Shown: positions 52,533 to 61,947 of the stretch, piece by piece
Numbering within the stretch: position 1 is the first letter of the stretch
How the letters are laid out: the number at the start of each line of letters is the position of its first letter
NCBI GenBank assembly: GCA_963643215.1
Contig: CAVIJY010000004.1
Span: 1-64,000 of the forward strand
Direction of reading: 5' to 3'
Origin: Darwinimomas sp963643215
GTDB taxonomy: Bacteria > Bacillota > Clostridia > Lachnospirales > Lachnospiraceae
Length of the DNA: 64,000 bases
Position numbers and translations under genes: made by a program
The notes under the pieces: model-generated
Databases searched by the model: none
What the model was told of the DNA's origin: nothing
Seen by the model: only the letters and a program-made list of their open reading frames with translations

Positions 52533-53768
52533 TCATCTTTTCATCCCGGCAAACAGCGATACAACCATCGCCGCCGCCAGTATCAGCATAGCGGCGGCAA
52601 AGCCCTCGGCAGCACCGCTCACTCCTTTCGAGCTTACCAGCTCCGGGCACATACACAGCTCTGCGGCTATTGCGGCGCCATAGCATATGATGATCCTGTT
52701 CTGACGGCCTATCACGGTCAGCATCACAGATGTATAGCCCGCCGCCGAGAGCAGCGCTCCCCCCGCAAGCAGCACCATCAGATCGCGCCTGTACATGGTC
52801 AGATCGGCATGATAAAGCATGCTCAGCACCGGTATCCCGAGCAGCCATGCTCCCGCCATACAGCAGACGCCCAGCCCCGCTATGATCGCGTATTGCCTGA
52901 GCACAGCCCTTTTGAAGCCTTCCGAATCTCCCTCTCTCCAATATGATGAGGTCTCCAGAAGCTTCGGCTGATACAGAAAGCTGTTCACCAGCGGCACTGC
53001 AAATACAGGCATGAACAGATAACCGTAGATCGCCTGCACTTCGTCCGTCTGGTAGCTTTCGATCATATATTTCGGAAGATTGTTGACATAAAAATATGCG
53101 AAATATGAGATAAAAAGCGGCAGACACTGCCAGGTGATCTCTGCAATATGGCGCATGCTGACGCTCTGTTCCTTCCGGCTCAGATCATACATGCGATTCG
53201 TGCTCAATATATTCCGCACGCTCACGATGCAGCCGGCCAGAAACGCAGCCGCGCACGCCGGCACAATACCGCCTCCCGCCAGCCGGAATATGCAGAATAC
53301 ACTCAGCACAGCCATCCATCTCAATATGAACTGCTGACTTCCGATATACAGGTTACCCTCAAGCTGGTGCTTTCCCAGATACACATCCTCAAAGGCCTCC
53401 AGCGTATACCAGAGGCATACCAGCGCTATGATCTGTGCCTTTTGCGGGCTCATCGAGCCATCCGCCGCACCTATGCCGGCATATCCGCATTCAATCACCA
53501 CCATAAGAGCGGTAAATATCATACGGTGATACAGATATTCTCTAAAGGAAAGATGACCTTGCGCGTGGATCACCTGAAACTCCTTCACACCGTACTTTCC
53601 TATGGACATGAAGAGATTGGCCAGGGAAAATGCCAGCGAAAACACACCTGCGGTCTCTATGCCGTCAGTTCTGGATACAACCGCCATGACAAGAACCGCC
53701 TCGGCTGCGTTGAGCAAGCCTGCCGCCGCGTTCCAGACCATATTCTTTCTGTCATTACCCCTGTTCAT
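52533..53768 (-). CDS. polysaccharide flippase (Wzx/MATE-like)
   Basis: Membrane protein of about 411 residues with roughly 12 helices, of the oligosaccharide flippase family that moves lipid-linked sugar repeats across the membrane. The N-terminus (NMVWNAAAGLLNAAEAVLVMAVVSR) and VFSLAFSLANLFMSIGKYGVKEFQ are typical. The frame extends to a TTG at 53810 without a ribosome binding site. The ATG at 53768 has AAGGAG 15 bases upstream and GAGG three bases upstream, neither ideal. It is co-transcribed with licD, so it may export the glycan that LicD decorates. Confidence 0.82.
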   Translation of the reverse strand: MNRGNDRKNMVWNAAAGLLNAAEAVLVMAVVSRTDGIETAGVFSLAFSLANLFMSIGKYGVKEFQVIHAQGHLSFREYLYHRMIFTALMVVIECGYAGIGAADGSMSPQKAQIIALVCLWYTLEAFEDVYLGKHQLEGNLYIGSQQFILRWMAVLSVFCIFRLAGGGIVPACAAAFLAGCIVSVRNILSTNRMYDLSRKEQSVSMRHIAEITWQCLPLFISYFAYFYVNNLPKYMIESYQTDEVQAIYGYLFMPVFAVPLVNSFLYQPKLLETSSYWREGDSEGFKRAVLRQYAIIAGLGVCCMAGAWLLGIPVLSMLYHADLTMYRRDLMVLLAGGALLSAAGYTSVMLTVIGRQNRIIICYGAAIAAELCMCPELVSSKGVSGAAEGFAAAMLILAAAMVVSLFAGMKR

Positions 53769-53899
53769 CTGCCTCTGTATATGCTCCTTGAGATCGACTG
53801 CTGTCTGCAAGCTGTATCATCATAGCATATCCGACACGGCACCGTCAGACAACTTACAAGACCCCAATGAATTCTTCATTTTTATTTAAAATGATAATA

Positions 53900-53908
53900 T
53901 GGTACAAT
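53900..53908 (+). promoter_or_regulatory. probable extended -10 promoter of trkA
   Basis: TGGTACAAT at 53900-53908 gives a TGn extended -10 with TACAAT. The region 17 bases upstream is A/T-rich without a good -35. It is 57 bases before the trkA ATG. Confidence 0.4.
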
Positions 53909-53964
53909 TCGTAGCAGCTGGCGATTTTGTATACACAATCCCGCATTACTCAGGAGGAAATTAA

Positions 53965-55320
53965 ATGAAAATAACAATCATCGGTATCGGAAGTATCGGT
54001 GAAGCTGTTTTGAAGAATCTGTCAGGAGAGGGGCATTCCGTCACCGTCATAGATGAATGCAAGGATCTGGTGGAAGCATCTATCGAAAGATACGATGTGA
54101 ACGGTGTCGTAGGCAACGGAGCCTGTCTGGATATCCAGAAGGAGGCCGGAGTGGTCGGAGCCGATCTTGTCATCGCTCTTACCAGAAACGATGAGCTGAA
54201 TATATTTGCCTGCCTTGTGGCCAAGCGTCTGGGGGTCAACCATACGGTTGCCAGAGTCCGCAATCCCGATTACAGAAAGCAGATCGGACAGATGCAGGAC
54301 GCGCTCGGCATCTCCATGGTGGTAAATCCCGAGATGGAGACCGCCAACGAAATCTACAATCTCGTCAATCTTCCCTCAGTCTCCAGTATCGAGCATTTTT
54401 CAAAGGGAAGAGCCATACTGGTTGAGGTCATAGCAAAGCAGGGCTGCGCTCTCATAGGTGAAAGTCTGATCTCCATGGGGCAGAAGCTCCGTTCCAAGGT
54501 TCTTGTCTGCGCCGTCCAAAGAGGCGATGATGTCAGCATCCCCGCAGGCGATTTCATCATCCAGGAGGGCGACAGGATACATGTCACAGCCGACGCAAGC
54601 AAGCTTGGCGAATTCCTCGAGGAGGCCAATCTGGTGACGGCACATCTTCGCAATGTGATGATCATCGGCGGAGGAAAGATCGGCTTTTATCTGGCCGACG
54701 CACTTTCCCGAAAGAATTACAAGGTAAAGCTGATAGAGGAGAATCCCGACAAGGCTGAGAATCTGGCTGACCGGCTCCCCCGTGTCATGGTGATCTGCGG
54801 CAACGGGACTCAGCATGATCTGCTGATCGAGGAGGGCATAGAGGCGATGGATGCCTTTGTGGCTCTTACATCAAGAGACGAGGAGAATATCATCGTCTCC
54901 ATGTTCGCTCACAAAAGAGGGGTCTACAAGGCCATAACTCAGATTGAAAATGACGATCTCTTCGGGATGCTCGATGAGCTGTGCATCGACAACACCATAT
55001 CTCCCAAACAGATAGTGGCAAGCCGCATTGCCAGCTACGCCCGTGCGCTGTCCAATTCCATCGGAAGCAATGTCCAGACTCTCTACAAGCTGGTCAACAA
55101 CCGCGTAGAGGCGCTTGAGTTCACCGCAAGAAATCCCAACCATACATACGATACGCCTCTCAGAGAGCTCTCCATACGAAAAAACTGTCTGATCGCCTGC
55201 ATCATACGCAACAACGAGGTTCTGATCCCCGACGGCAATTCCGTGATCAGTGAGGGTGACAATGTAGTAGTCGTCACAACGCTCAAAAATCTTGACGATC
55301 TCGGCGATGTATTTGAATAA
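53965..55320 (+). CDS. trkA: Trk potassium transport system regulatory subunit TrkA
   Basis: Cytoplasmic NAD-binding regulator of the TrkH potassium channel-transporter. The 451-residue protein has the full-length duplicated form: Rossmann motif IIGIGSIGEAVLKNL at the start and IIGGGKIGFYLADAL near residue 232, each followed by a TrkA_C domain. AGGAGG lies shortly before the ATG. It is 17 bases upstream of trkH in the same direction. Confidence 0.95.
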   Translation: MKITIIGIGSIGEAVLKNLSGEGHSVTVIDECKDLVEASIERYDVNGVVGNGACLDIQKEAGVVGADLVIALTRNDELNIFACLVAKRLGVNHTVARVRNPDYRKQIGQMQDALGISMVVNPEMETANEIYNLVNLPSVSSIEHFSKGRAILVEVIAKQGCALIGESLISMGQKLRSKVLVCAVQRGDDVSIPAGDFIIQEGDRIHVTADASKLGEFLEEANLVTAHLRNVMIIGGGKIGFYLADALSRKNYKVKLIEENPDKAENLADRLPRVMVICGNGTQHDLLIEEGIEAMDAFVALTSRDEENIIVSMFAHKRGVYKAITQIENDDLFGMLDELCIDNTISPKQIVASRIASYARALSNSIGSNVQTLYKLVNNRVEALEFTARNPNHTYDTPLRELSIRKNCLIACIIRNNEVLIPDGNSVISEGDNVVVVTTLKNLDDLGDVFE

Positions 55321-55337
55321 ATGATAAGAGGATTGCT

Positions 55338-56879
55338 ATGAACTACATAAAGCTCGGAGCCATTCTGGGTAAGATCATGATTCTGGAGAGTCTGCTTATG
55401 ACAGCGCCTCTTGTCGTAAGCCTCATCTACAGAGAATCTGTCAAAAATGTACTGGCTTTTCTGATACCTATAGTTGTTCTTGCTGCTCTGGGGCGGCTGC
55501 TTCAGATTCCCAAACCCAAAAGAAACAGTCTGTATCAAAAGGAGGGCTTCGCACTGACCGCACTGGTCTGGATCGTACTGACCCTGTTCGGAGCGGTTCC
55601 CTTCGTCATAAACGGTGATATTCCGAGCTATATTGACGCATGGTTTGAGATCATGTCCGGCTTTACCACTACCGGATCCAGCGTCATCACGGATATCACG
55701 ACGGTATCTCATTCCACTCTCTTCTGGCGCAGCTTTTCTCACTGGATAGGAGGCATGGGCATACTGGTATTTGTCCTCATATTCATCCCGGAGAGCGACG
55801 ACGGCTCCTCGATGCATCTTCTGAGAGCCGAAAGCCCCGGCCCCCAGGTCGGAAAGCTGACATCCAAGATGAAGATGTCATCCCGGATCCTGTATCTGAT
55901 CTATCTGGGTATGACCATACTTGAGGTGATCATCCTGATGCTGGACAAGCCCATCCCGGGCTACGAAAGCGAGCAGCTGTTCTTCAGCCTGCTGGCCACC
56001 TTCGGCAGCGCAGGCACCGGCGGCTTCGGTTTCATACCGGGAAGCATGGAGCTGTTTCATCCGTTTTCGCAGTATGTCATCTCCATATTCCTGATACTCT
56101 TCGGATGCAACTTCAGCCTGTACTATCTCATGCTGATCGGCAAATGGAGAGATGTTCTTCGCAGTGAAGAGGTCAAGAGCTATTTTTTCATCGTGGCTGC
56201 AGCTGTCATGCTGGTATTTGTCAGTCTGCTCTGGCGCATAGAGACATTTCCGCAGAGCTACAGCACTGAGGAGGCATTTCGCCACTCATTGTTTCAGGTT
56301 GCGTCGCTCATGACTACAGCAGGCTATACGACGACGGACTACGATACATGGCCCATGCTTGCCCATACCACTTTGGTCGTGGTTATGTTCATAGGAGCCA
56401 TGGCGGGTTCTACGGCAGGAGGCATCAAGGTGTCCCGCATAGTCATCTCGCTGAAGGGCGCCTACATCAATATCCGCAAGCTGATCAATCCGCGCTATGT
56501 TCCAAAGGCCAGATTTGAGGGAAAGACGCTCGACTCAAGAACCATCAATGATGTCTTTGCATTTATCACGCTGTACTTCTTCATATTTCTGGCCGCGGTA
56601 TTTCTGCTGGCCTTCGACCCTGCGAACGGACAGACTGTAACCATCGTATCCGACGCCGGAACATATACCGTCACACACGGCTTCTTTACAAACTTCTCTG
56701 CGGCTCTCACATGCATATCCAATGTGGGGCCTGCCTTTGAGGCCGTCGGACCGTATTCCAGCTTTGCCTCCTACAGTGATTTCTCCACTATAGTGCTGAC
56801 TCTCACTATGCTGCTGGGAAGGCTTGAGATACTTCCGGTGCTTATACTTTTCAGCAGGCATACCTGGCAGAGGACCTGA
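55338..56879 (+). CDS. trkH: Trk potassium transporter membrane subunit TrkH
   Basis: Membrane potassium uptake subunit of 513 residues. Pore-loop segments typical of the SKT family are visible: GFTTTGSSVI, TFGSAGTGGFG, MTTAGYTTTDYDTWP and ISNVGPAFEAVGP, each with a filter Gly. About 10 membrane segments accompany them. It is co-transcribed with trkA. Assignment is firm. No potassium riboswitch was recognised upstream. Confidence 0.95.
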   Translation: MNYIKLGAILGKIMILESLLMTAPLVVSLIYRESVKNVLAFLIPIVVLAALGRLLQIPKPKRNSLYQKEGFALTALVWIVLTLFGAVPFVINGDIPSYIDAWFEIMSGFTTTGSSVITDITTVSHSTLFWRSFSHWIGGMGILVFVLIFIPESDDGSSMHLLRAESPGPQVGKLTSKMKMSSRILYLIYLGMTILEVIILMLDKPIPGYESEQLFFSLLATFGSAGTGGFGFIPGSMELFHPFSQYVISIFLILFGCNFSLYYLMLIGKWRDVLRSEEVKSYFFIVAAAVMLVFVSLLWRIETFPQSYSTEEAFRHSLFQVASLMTTAGYTTTDYDTWPMLAHTTLVVVMFIGAMAGSTAGGIKVSRIVISLKGAYINIRKLINPRYVPKARFEGKTLDSRTINDVFAFITLYFFIFLAAVFLLAFDPANGQTVTIVSDAGTYTVTHGFFTNFSAALTCISNVGPAFEAVGPYSSFASYSDFSTIVLTLTMLLGRLEILPVLILFSRHTWQRT

Positions 56880-56910
56880 AAGTCGGCTTTAAAGACGCTG
56901 TATAGTATTC

Positions 56911-56938
56911 TTACAACATTCTTACTAAACCTTACTAT
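56911..56938 (+). promoter_or_regulatory. promoter with three TTAC direct repeats before the choline-binding-like gene
   Basis: TTACAA (56911-56916) and TACTAT (56933-56938), 16 bases apart, form a possible promoter. TTAC occurs at 56911, 56922 and 56932, roughly one helical turn apart, as in sites for OmpR/PhoB-type response regulators such as PhoP. No regulator gene lies nearby, so this is suggestive only. Confidence 0.4.
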
Positions 56939-56957
56939 ATCGGCTCAGCCCTTTTCG

Positions 56958-57019
56958 TATGAGGTTTTTCTGATAAAATGAGACGCAGTATGAAGCTCAT
57001 AAATCTCAAAAACCTCATA
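56958..57019 (+). promoter_or_regulatory. 12-bp inverted repeat enclosing the start codon and GAGG of the 56978 gene
   Basis: TATGAGGTTTTT (56958-56969) and AAAAACCTCATA (57008-57019) are perfect inverted repeats separated by 38 bases. The only ribosome-binding-like GAGG lies in the left arm, and the ATG at 56978 lies in the loop. In RNA this could hide the ribosome binding site. Confidence 0.6.
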
Positions 57020-57406
57020 TTGACGGCATCCACTGTCTGCGTCGTCTCTGCGGCGGCAGCCATGAGTGCGTATGCCATTGACCGAACCGAGATCAAGGAG
57101 GATAAGTCCTGCACATGGACTTATGATGAGGATGAGCATGTTTGGAGCTGTGAGGATGCCAACGGAGAGCCCGTAGCCGGGTGGGCCCGCAAGGGATCCA
57201 GGCTTTACTATCTGGACGATGACGGAGTATCTCAAACCGGCTGGGTGAAATACGAAGGCGATTGGTACTACTTCCTCGAGGAGGATGAGGATTCATCCAG
57301 GTCTCCGAAGACATATGTAGGATCCATGGCCTCCGACACATGGATCGACAACTACTATGTGGATCATGACGGTATCAAGAGCAGCAAGAGCCGTAATTTC
57401 TTCTGA
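56978..57406 (+). CDS. small secreted protein with choline-binding-like (CW_binding) repeats
   Basis: 142-residue exported protein. A signal peptide (about residues 1-33, ending SAYA) is followed by GWARKGSRLYYLDDDGVSQTGWVKYEGDWYYFLEED at 69-102, which is about one and a half choline-binding/cell-wall-binding repeats (GW…WYY pattern). There is no catalytic domain, so it may be a structural or signalling surface protein. Relevant context: a choline kinase, LicC, choline transporter and LicD are encoded elsewhere in the window, so the repeats could bind phosphocholine-bearing glycan. A second ATG lies four codons in. Function is inferred from repeats. Confidence 0.75.
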   Translation: MRRSMKLINLKNLILTASTVCVVSAAAAMSAYAIDRTEIKEDKSCTWTYDEDEHVWSCEDANGEPVAGWARKGSRLYYLDDDGVSQTGWVKYEGDWYYFLEEDEDSSRSPKTYVGSMASDTWIDNYYVDHDGIKSSKSRNFF

Positions 57407-57445
57407 ATACAATCTGAATACAAATAACAGATATTTTTTCTGCAA

Positions 57446-57478
57446 AATGACGCGGCAGGTCATCCCTGCCGCGTCATT
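57446..57478. terminator. bidirectional terminator between choline-binding-like gene and carboxylesterase
   Basis: A perfect 14-bp stem (57446-57459 with 57465-57478) with a 5-base loop between convergent genes. The minus-strand tail is TTTTGC and the plus-strand tail TTGTCTC. Confidence 0.8.
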
Positions 57479-57540
57479 GTCTCAAGCGACTTCCAGCCGT
57501 TGTTTCATGCCGTCATCTCTTTGCGCCTGAATCATTTGAA

Positions 57541-59115
57541 TCATATACCTACCATGGTAGGTCGCTTTGCCATATTATCTTTCAACAGATTGCCGTGTTT
57601 TTTGCCTATGATGCCCACCAGCTCTCGGTCAAAGTCCTTCTTAACCTCACTGTTTATGTCGATATGCATAACCGCCGGATCCTCTGCCGTATACGGCCTC
57701 CATGTCTCTGAGAATGCGCTGTTGGACGGATCACCGTTCTTGGCAAACTCTACCCACATGCCTGAGAACTGCTCCTCGATGCGATCCGAAGCGCCGGGGA
57801 TATTGGCTATGGGTGTCGTCTCCGTATTGCAGAACAGCCATGCCAGATCCGCGGAATGCCATGTAGGAACCCCGCCGTTGAACGCTATCTCCGGAGTGAG
57901 GATATATGCCCATGTATCGGCTGTACATGTCCTGGCACGCTTGTCGCAGAAGCGATATACACCATTGCGTACCATAGCATCCAGATATCCCAGATCAAGT
58001 ATGGACTTGCGCGGATATGCCTTTTTGAAAAGCTCTATCAGATGGTCGGTGTCATCTCCGAAGAGAGTGCGAAGCTTATCCGTCATCTCCGCCTCGGTCA
58101 TATGATCCTTATCAGGCATATTGGCGGAAAGATTCATCTCGGTAAATGTTGAACCGATCACGACAGGAATCTTTTTGGCGCGCTCGCAGAACTCAAAGTC
58201 AGGATAGCTGTCTGTCGGCCGCCCGTCGAAGTAATCATTGGACTTAGGGCCAAATGCCAGGGACACGCCGGCCGCCTTCAGCTCCGAAAGGACTGATTTG
58301 TACAGGCGTATCAGCTCTGCCGTCGGAAGCTCCTCCAGCGGAGTCGGGTCGTCCTCGGGCTTTCCCAGCGCCCGCAGCATCGCCTTCGCCGTCTCATACA
58401 TGGAGTCCTGCCCTATCGAGAGCGAGCCTCCGAATGTGCCGCTCATGATGACCGCCTTGGAAAATGTTCCCGCCGCCTCCGGGCACTGCATCAGACAGAA
58501 CACCTTCATGCCTCCGCCCGATTGTCCGCATATCGTGACATTCTCCGGATCACCTCCGAAGTTTTCTATATTCTCATGGATCCACTTCATGGCAAATACT
58601 ATGTCGGCTACGCCCGCATTGCCGGAGTTGTGATATTTTTCTCCGAATGCCGACAGATCCATAAAGCCGAACAGGTTCAGGCGGTTTGCGATAGATACCA
58701 CCACGACATCCTTTTTGTGAGCCAGATTATACCCGTCATATGCGGGCTGTCGCAGCGGAGCGCCGTAGGTAAATGCGCCGCCGTGCAGCCATACGACTAC
58801 TGCCTTCTTCGCAGACCTGTCCAGCGTGGGAGTCCAGACATTCAGATTCAGACAGTCCTCGTTCTCCAGCCAGAAATTGTGCGGAAAGCCGTCCTTGGCC
58901 TGTGTATGTGTCAGCGCGGGGCAATTGTATCCCGGCACCGTCGCGTCGAAATATCCCTCCCACGGGGTCGGTGCCTCCGGCATCATGAAACGCTTGGCCT
59001 GACCATACGGGATACCTAGAAATGTGTAGGTTCCGTCAAGTCTGTAGCCGCGCACATATCCGGACGGTGTCTTGACAGAGGGCTCGGTCTTGGTGCAGAA
59101 AAATTCTTTTTCCAT
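57541..59115 (-). CDS. carboxylesterase type B
   Basis: Alpha/beta-hydrolase of 524 residues. It has VVVWLHGGAFTYGA (oxyanion-hole region), the nucleophile elbow CGQSGGGMKV and a C-terminal WHSADLAWLF that contains the catalytic His. There is no signal peptide, so it is likely cytoplasmic. AAGGAG is seven bases before the ATG. It is the last gene in an operon of acid-metabolism genes and follows the anion permease by 34 bases. It may free a carboxylic acid from an ester taken up by the cell; the natural ester is unknown. Confidence 0.88.
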   Translation of the reverse strand: MEKEFFCTKTEPSVKTPSGYVRGYRLDGTYTFLGIPYGQAKRFMMPEAPTPWEGYFDATVPGYNCPALTHTQAKDGFPHNFWLENEDCLNLNVWTPTLDRSAKKAVVVWLHGGAFTYGAPLRQPAYDGYNLAHKKDVVVVSIANRLNLFGFMDLSAFGEKYHNSGNAGVADIVFAMKWIHENIENFGGDPENVTICGQSGGGMKVFCLMQCPEAAGTFSKAVIMSGTFGGSLSIGQDSMYETAKAMLRALGKPEDDPTPLEELPTAELIRLYKSVLSELKAAGVSLAFGPKSNDYFDGRPTDSYPDFEFCERAKKIPVVIGSTFTEMNLSANMPDKDHMTEAEMTDKLRTLFGDDTDHLIELFKKAYPRKSILDLGYLDAMVRNGVYRFCDKRARTCTADTWAYILTPEIAFNGGVPTWHSADLAWLFCNTETTPIANIPGASDRIEEQFSGMWVEFAKNGDPSNSAFSETWRPYTAEDPAVMHIDINSEVKKDFDRELVGIIGKKHGNLLKDNMAKRPTMVGI

Positions 59116-59149
59116 GATTACACTCCTTTCGCTAAGGTGATGCCGCCTG

Positions 59150-60442
59150 TTACGGGAACAGCGGGAACTGCAGTGTCAGTGACAGTGTTCCGACTAGGAT
59201 AAAGATCAAAGCCGGGATCCATGATATCTTGAGCAGTGTCTTGACATCGTAACCGCCCTCACCCATGAACTGCGAGACAGTAGCTGTAGCCATCGGCGTC
59301 ATGAAGGAGCACAGAACTGCCATAGATACTGCGATGCACGGTCCGACAGGATTGGCTCCCATGATCTTGCATGACTGGATGACGATGGGATAGAATATCG
59401 GGCCTGTCGCCAGATTTTGCATAAACTGCGTAGTGATAAACGGAAGCAGAAACAGCACCAGATACATCGCAAACTCGCTGTGAAGGTTGGACATCAGCGC
59501 CGCTACTGCCTTTCCTATCAGATCTCCTGCACCTGTCTGAACAAGTGCCGAGCCGATGCTCAATGCTCCTACAAAGAGCAGGTACAGCCATATCGGCATG
59601 ACTGCCACTGCCTCCTTGGGCTTGAGCACTCCTGTCAGTACCATCATCAGAGCTGCGGTGACAGTCACCTGCCATGGCTTCAGACCGACCTTTGCAGCAA
59701 GTATGAGCATCAGCGTGCATCCGAAGAAGATAGCCAATGCACATGTTTCCTGAAGCTTGGGCAGCGGCTCTTTTTTAGCGCTGTGCTTCTGCATCTGCAC
59801 GATAGGAACGACCGGCTGTTCAGGACAAAGCCTGGGAGCTATGAAGATTGCTACTATGATTGTGGCAATCAGCATAGGCAGACGCGCCTTCATAGGATCC
59901 AGTATCTGAACCGCATAGGTGGTATATTCATTGGCCTCCATATATGCATTCAGCTGTGCGTATGTAGCAGCACCGCTTCCGAGCGGAAGTGTTATGCACG
60001 GCACGATCGCCGCAAGCGCGATAGGGAACATGACCTTGGATCTGCTCATGCCGATGCTGTCCAGCGTAGCTCCCGCGAGCGGTGCGACGATAGCAAACAC
60101 CGTAGTGGGGCTGGCGATAAACTGGGTGAGCAGCGCAGCCATGATGACATATCCTGCGACGACTCTCGTGACACTGCCCTGAGCGAGACGTCCGATGGTC
60201 TTGGCCAGATTGTCTACAAACTGTGTCCTGCCAAATGCGGCAGCCACTATACCCATAGATACCATGAGCAAAGCGTTGGCATTGCCGAAGTTGGAGGCTG
60301 CCGTCTTGGCATCCAGACAGCCTGTCAGCATCAAAAGTACCAGTGCTGTCATTGATGTGGTAGCCATGGTCAGCTTGCCCCAGCAAAAGCTGACGATAGA
60401 GAACGCGAAGATTATAAAGCATATAATCAAATGATAATCCAT
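59150..60442 (-). CDS. SLC13/DASS-type anion permease
   Basis: Membrane transporter of 430 residues with about 11-12 helices, in the ion-transporter superfamily that includes dicarboxylate and citrate permeases. Signs are FIASPTTVFAIVAPLAGATL and QNLATGPIFYPIVIQSCKIMGANPVGPCIAV, two similar segments in inverted halves, as in these families. AAGGA lies shortly upstream of the ATG. It is 17 bases after the serine-dehydratase-like gene, so it probably imports the organic acid handled by the cluster. Confidence 0.82.
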   Translation of the reverse strand: MDYHLIICFIIFAFSIVSFCWGKLTMATTSMTALVLLMLTGCLDAKTAASNFGNANALLMVSMGIVAAAFGRTQFVDNLAKTIGRLAQGSVTRVVAGYVIMAALLTQFIASPTTVFAIVAPLAGATLDSIGMSRSKVMFPIALAAIVPCITLPLGSGAATYAQLNAYMEANEYTTYAVQILDPMKARLPMLIATIIVAIFIAPRLCPEQPVVPIVQMQKHSAKKEPLPKLQETCALAIFFGCTLMLILAAKVGLKPWQVTVTAALMMVLTGVLKPKEAVAVMPIWLYLLFVGALSIGSALVQTGAGDLIGKAVAALMSNLHSEFAMYLVLFLLPFITTQFMQNLATGPIFYPIVIQSCKIMGANPVGPCIAVSMAVLCSFMTPMATATVSQFMGEGGYDVKTLLKISWIPALIFILVGTLSLTLQFPLFP

Positions 60443-60459
60443 AGCTCATCCTTTCGTAT

Positions 60460-61893
60460 TCAGTCGTCGATCACGACGATGTTAAGTTTCTTGGCCCATT
60501 CCAGTGCAAGCTCACGGCTGGGCGATGCGTCCAGCAGCACGAGTCTCGCGCCCGCGCGATTCAGTGTGTCCACAAAGGAGTTCTGCTCTGTCGCCTCGAT
60601 ACGGACACGCTGTACATGGGGCTCGTTCACCTCGATGATCTCTACCCCGATTCCTCTCGCAGCCACTTCCTCCATGATCACTCTGTAGCCGTCCGCGTCG
60701 CTGGTGCTGCATCCGTTGACGGCTGCCATAAGCACACCCGGTATGTTTATGGCTCTGCGTGCAAACAGCTCAGGGCATAACTCTATGCGAACCTTTTTTA
60801 TCTCACCCTTGGCCAGATAGTGCGCCAGCCGTCCGCAGTTGGTCGGAGAGCCTACTCCCTCGCTGCTGCCTCCTACGACTGCGTCTCCGAAGGGTGCCGT
60901 AACAGGGTTGGAGCGCTGTGCCAGCCGGCATGCCTCTCCGCCTGCCCTTCTTAATATCTCATCCTTGCGCCTGAGCTCGTCTGTCTTGACATCATCTGCC
61001 ACATAAGCGTCTACGCGTGCGTCGCGCTTGAAGAACGGTTCCATATATTGAATAGTTATAGGTACTACATGCTCTGCCGACGCGAGATGACACTGCGCCG
61101 CCATCGCTATCATCACATCCGCCGGTACGGTCGAGGGGATGCTCGTCTGCATCGCCAGTCGGCTTGCCAGCCGCGCTATGAGTATGCCTCCGCCTATATG
61201 TGTAGCGCACAGCCCCGGCACCAGCACACGCGGTGTACACGGAACCGCTATGGTCGGAGATATCGCCAGCACCATCGCTGTCTCCATCTGATCCGGTGTA
61301 CCTCCCTCCAGCTCCGTAAATGCGGCGGCGGCAGCACATGCTCCGGCTCCCAAACCTTCCATATTGCAGCCGGTCGTACATTTGCCGATACGATACATGC
61401 CCCCGATTTTCAGGATCACGGCCATGATTCTCGCAAGCAGCTCCGTGTCGTTCGGATAATATTCCTTTACCGCCATCACAAACCCTGTATATGGGCAGGA
61501 ATCTCCGGTCCCGGCGCACGGCCTCAGGCCTATAGTATGATTGCCGACCTGCGCGGCCAGCGTACAGGTGACGATGCGGTTGACAAAATCGTCGTCAAGG
61601 ATGCGTGCCCTCGGAGGCTTTCCGTCAGTGCCGTTCAGATCCTGCCCGATCTCTCCCAGCAGACTGCTGTGGCCGCTCGTCAGTCCGATTGTAGCCGCCT
61701 CGATATTGTGTGCAAACGCACTCTCCATATCGGCTATGACCTCACTGCGTGTCTTGCTGCCGGACTCACAGGCCTCCTCCAGTATCACATCTCCGACCCG
61801 CATGTCCAGCTCTCTTGCCAGCTCGATACACTGCCCGATGGTCATCCTTCCGAAATCGTACCCCAGCTGTACTGCTTTTTCTCTAACCGGCAT
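60460..61893 (-). CDS. serine dehydratase alpha-subunit-like protein
   Basis: 477-residue protein related to the iron-sulfur L-serine dehydratase alpha subunit. Recognisable parts are GCNMEGLGAGACAAAAAFTELEGGTPDQMETA, followed by VPCTPRVLVPGLCATHIGG, and GSSEGVGSPTNCGRLAHYLAKGEIKK. Several cysteines in these motifs and in AGTGDSCPYTGF could hold an iron-sulfur cluster. The motifs differ enough from true serine dehydratases that another beta-hydroxy acid may be the substrate. I start at the ATG at 61893, with GGAGG seven bases upstream, rather than 61917. Its neighbours are RraA, a 2-hydroxyacid dehydrogenase and a permease. Confidence 0.75.
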   Translation of the reverse strand: MPVREKAVQLGYDFGRMTIGQCIELARELDMRVGDVILEEACESGSKTRSEVIADMESAFAHNIEAATIGLTSGHSSLLGEIGQDLNGTDGKPPRARILDDDFVNRIVTCTLAAQVGNHTIGLRPCAGTGDSCPYTGFVMAVKEYYPNDTELLARIMAVILKIGGMYRIGKCTTGCNMEGLGAGACAAAAAFTELEGGTPDQMETAMVLAISPTIAVPCTPRVLVPGLCATHIGGGILIARLASRLAMQTSIPSTVPADVMIAMAAQCHLASAEHVVPITIQYMEPFFKRDARVDAYVADDVKTDELRRKDEILRRAGGEACRLAQRSNPVTAPFGDAVVGGSSEGVGSPTNCGRLAHYLAKGEIKKVRIELCPELFARRAINIPGVLMAAVNGCSTSDADGYRVIMEEVAARGIGVEIIEVNEPHVQRVRIEATEQNSFVDTLNRAGARLVLLDASPSRELALEWAKKLNIVVIDD

Positions 61894-61947
61894 CTCCCCA
61901 CCTCCGTTTCTGTACATTTCGCATCTGTACCAGACCGTAATTACTTT

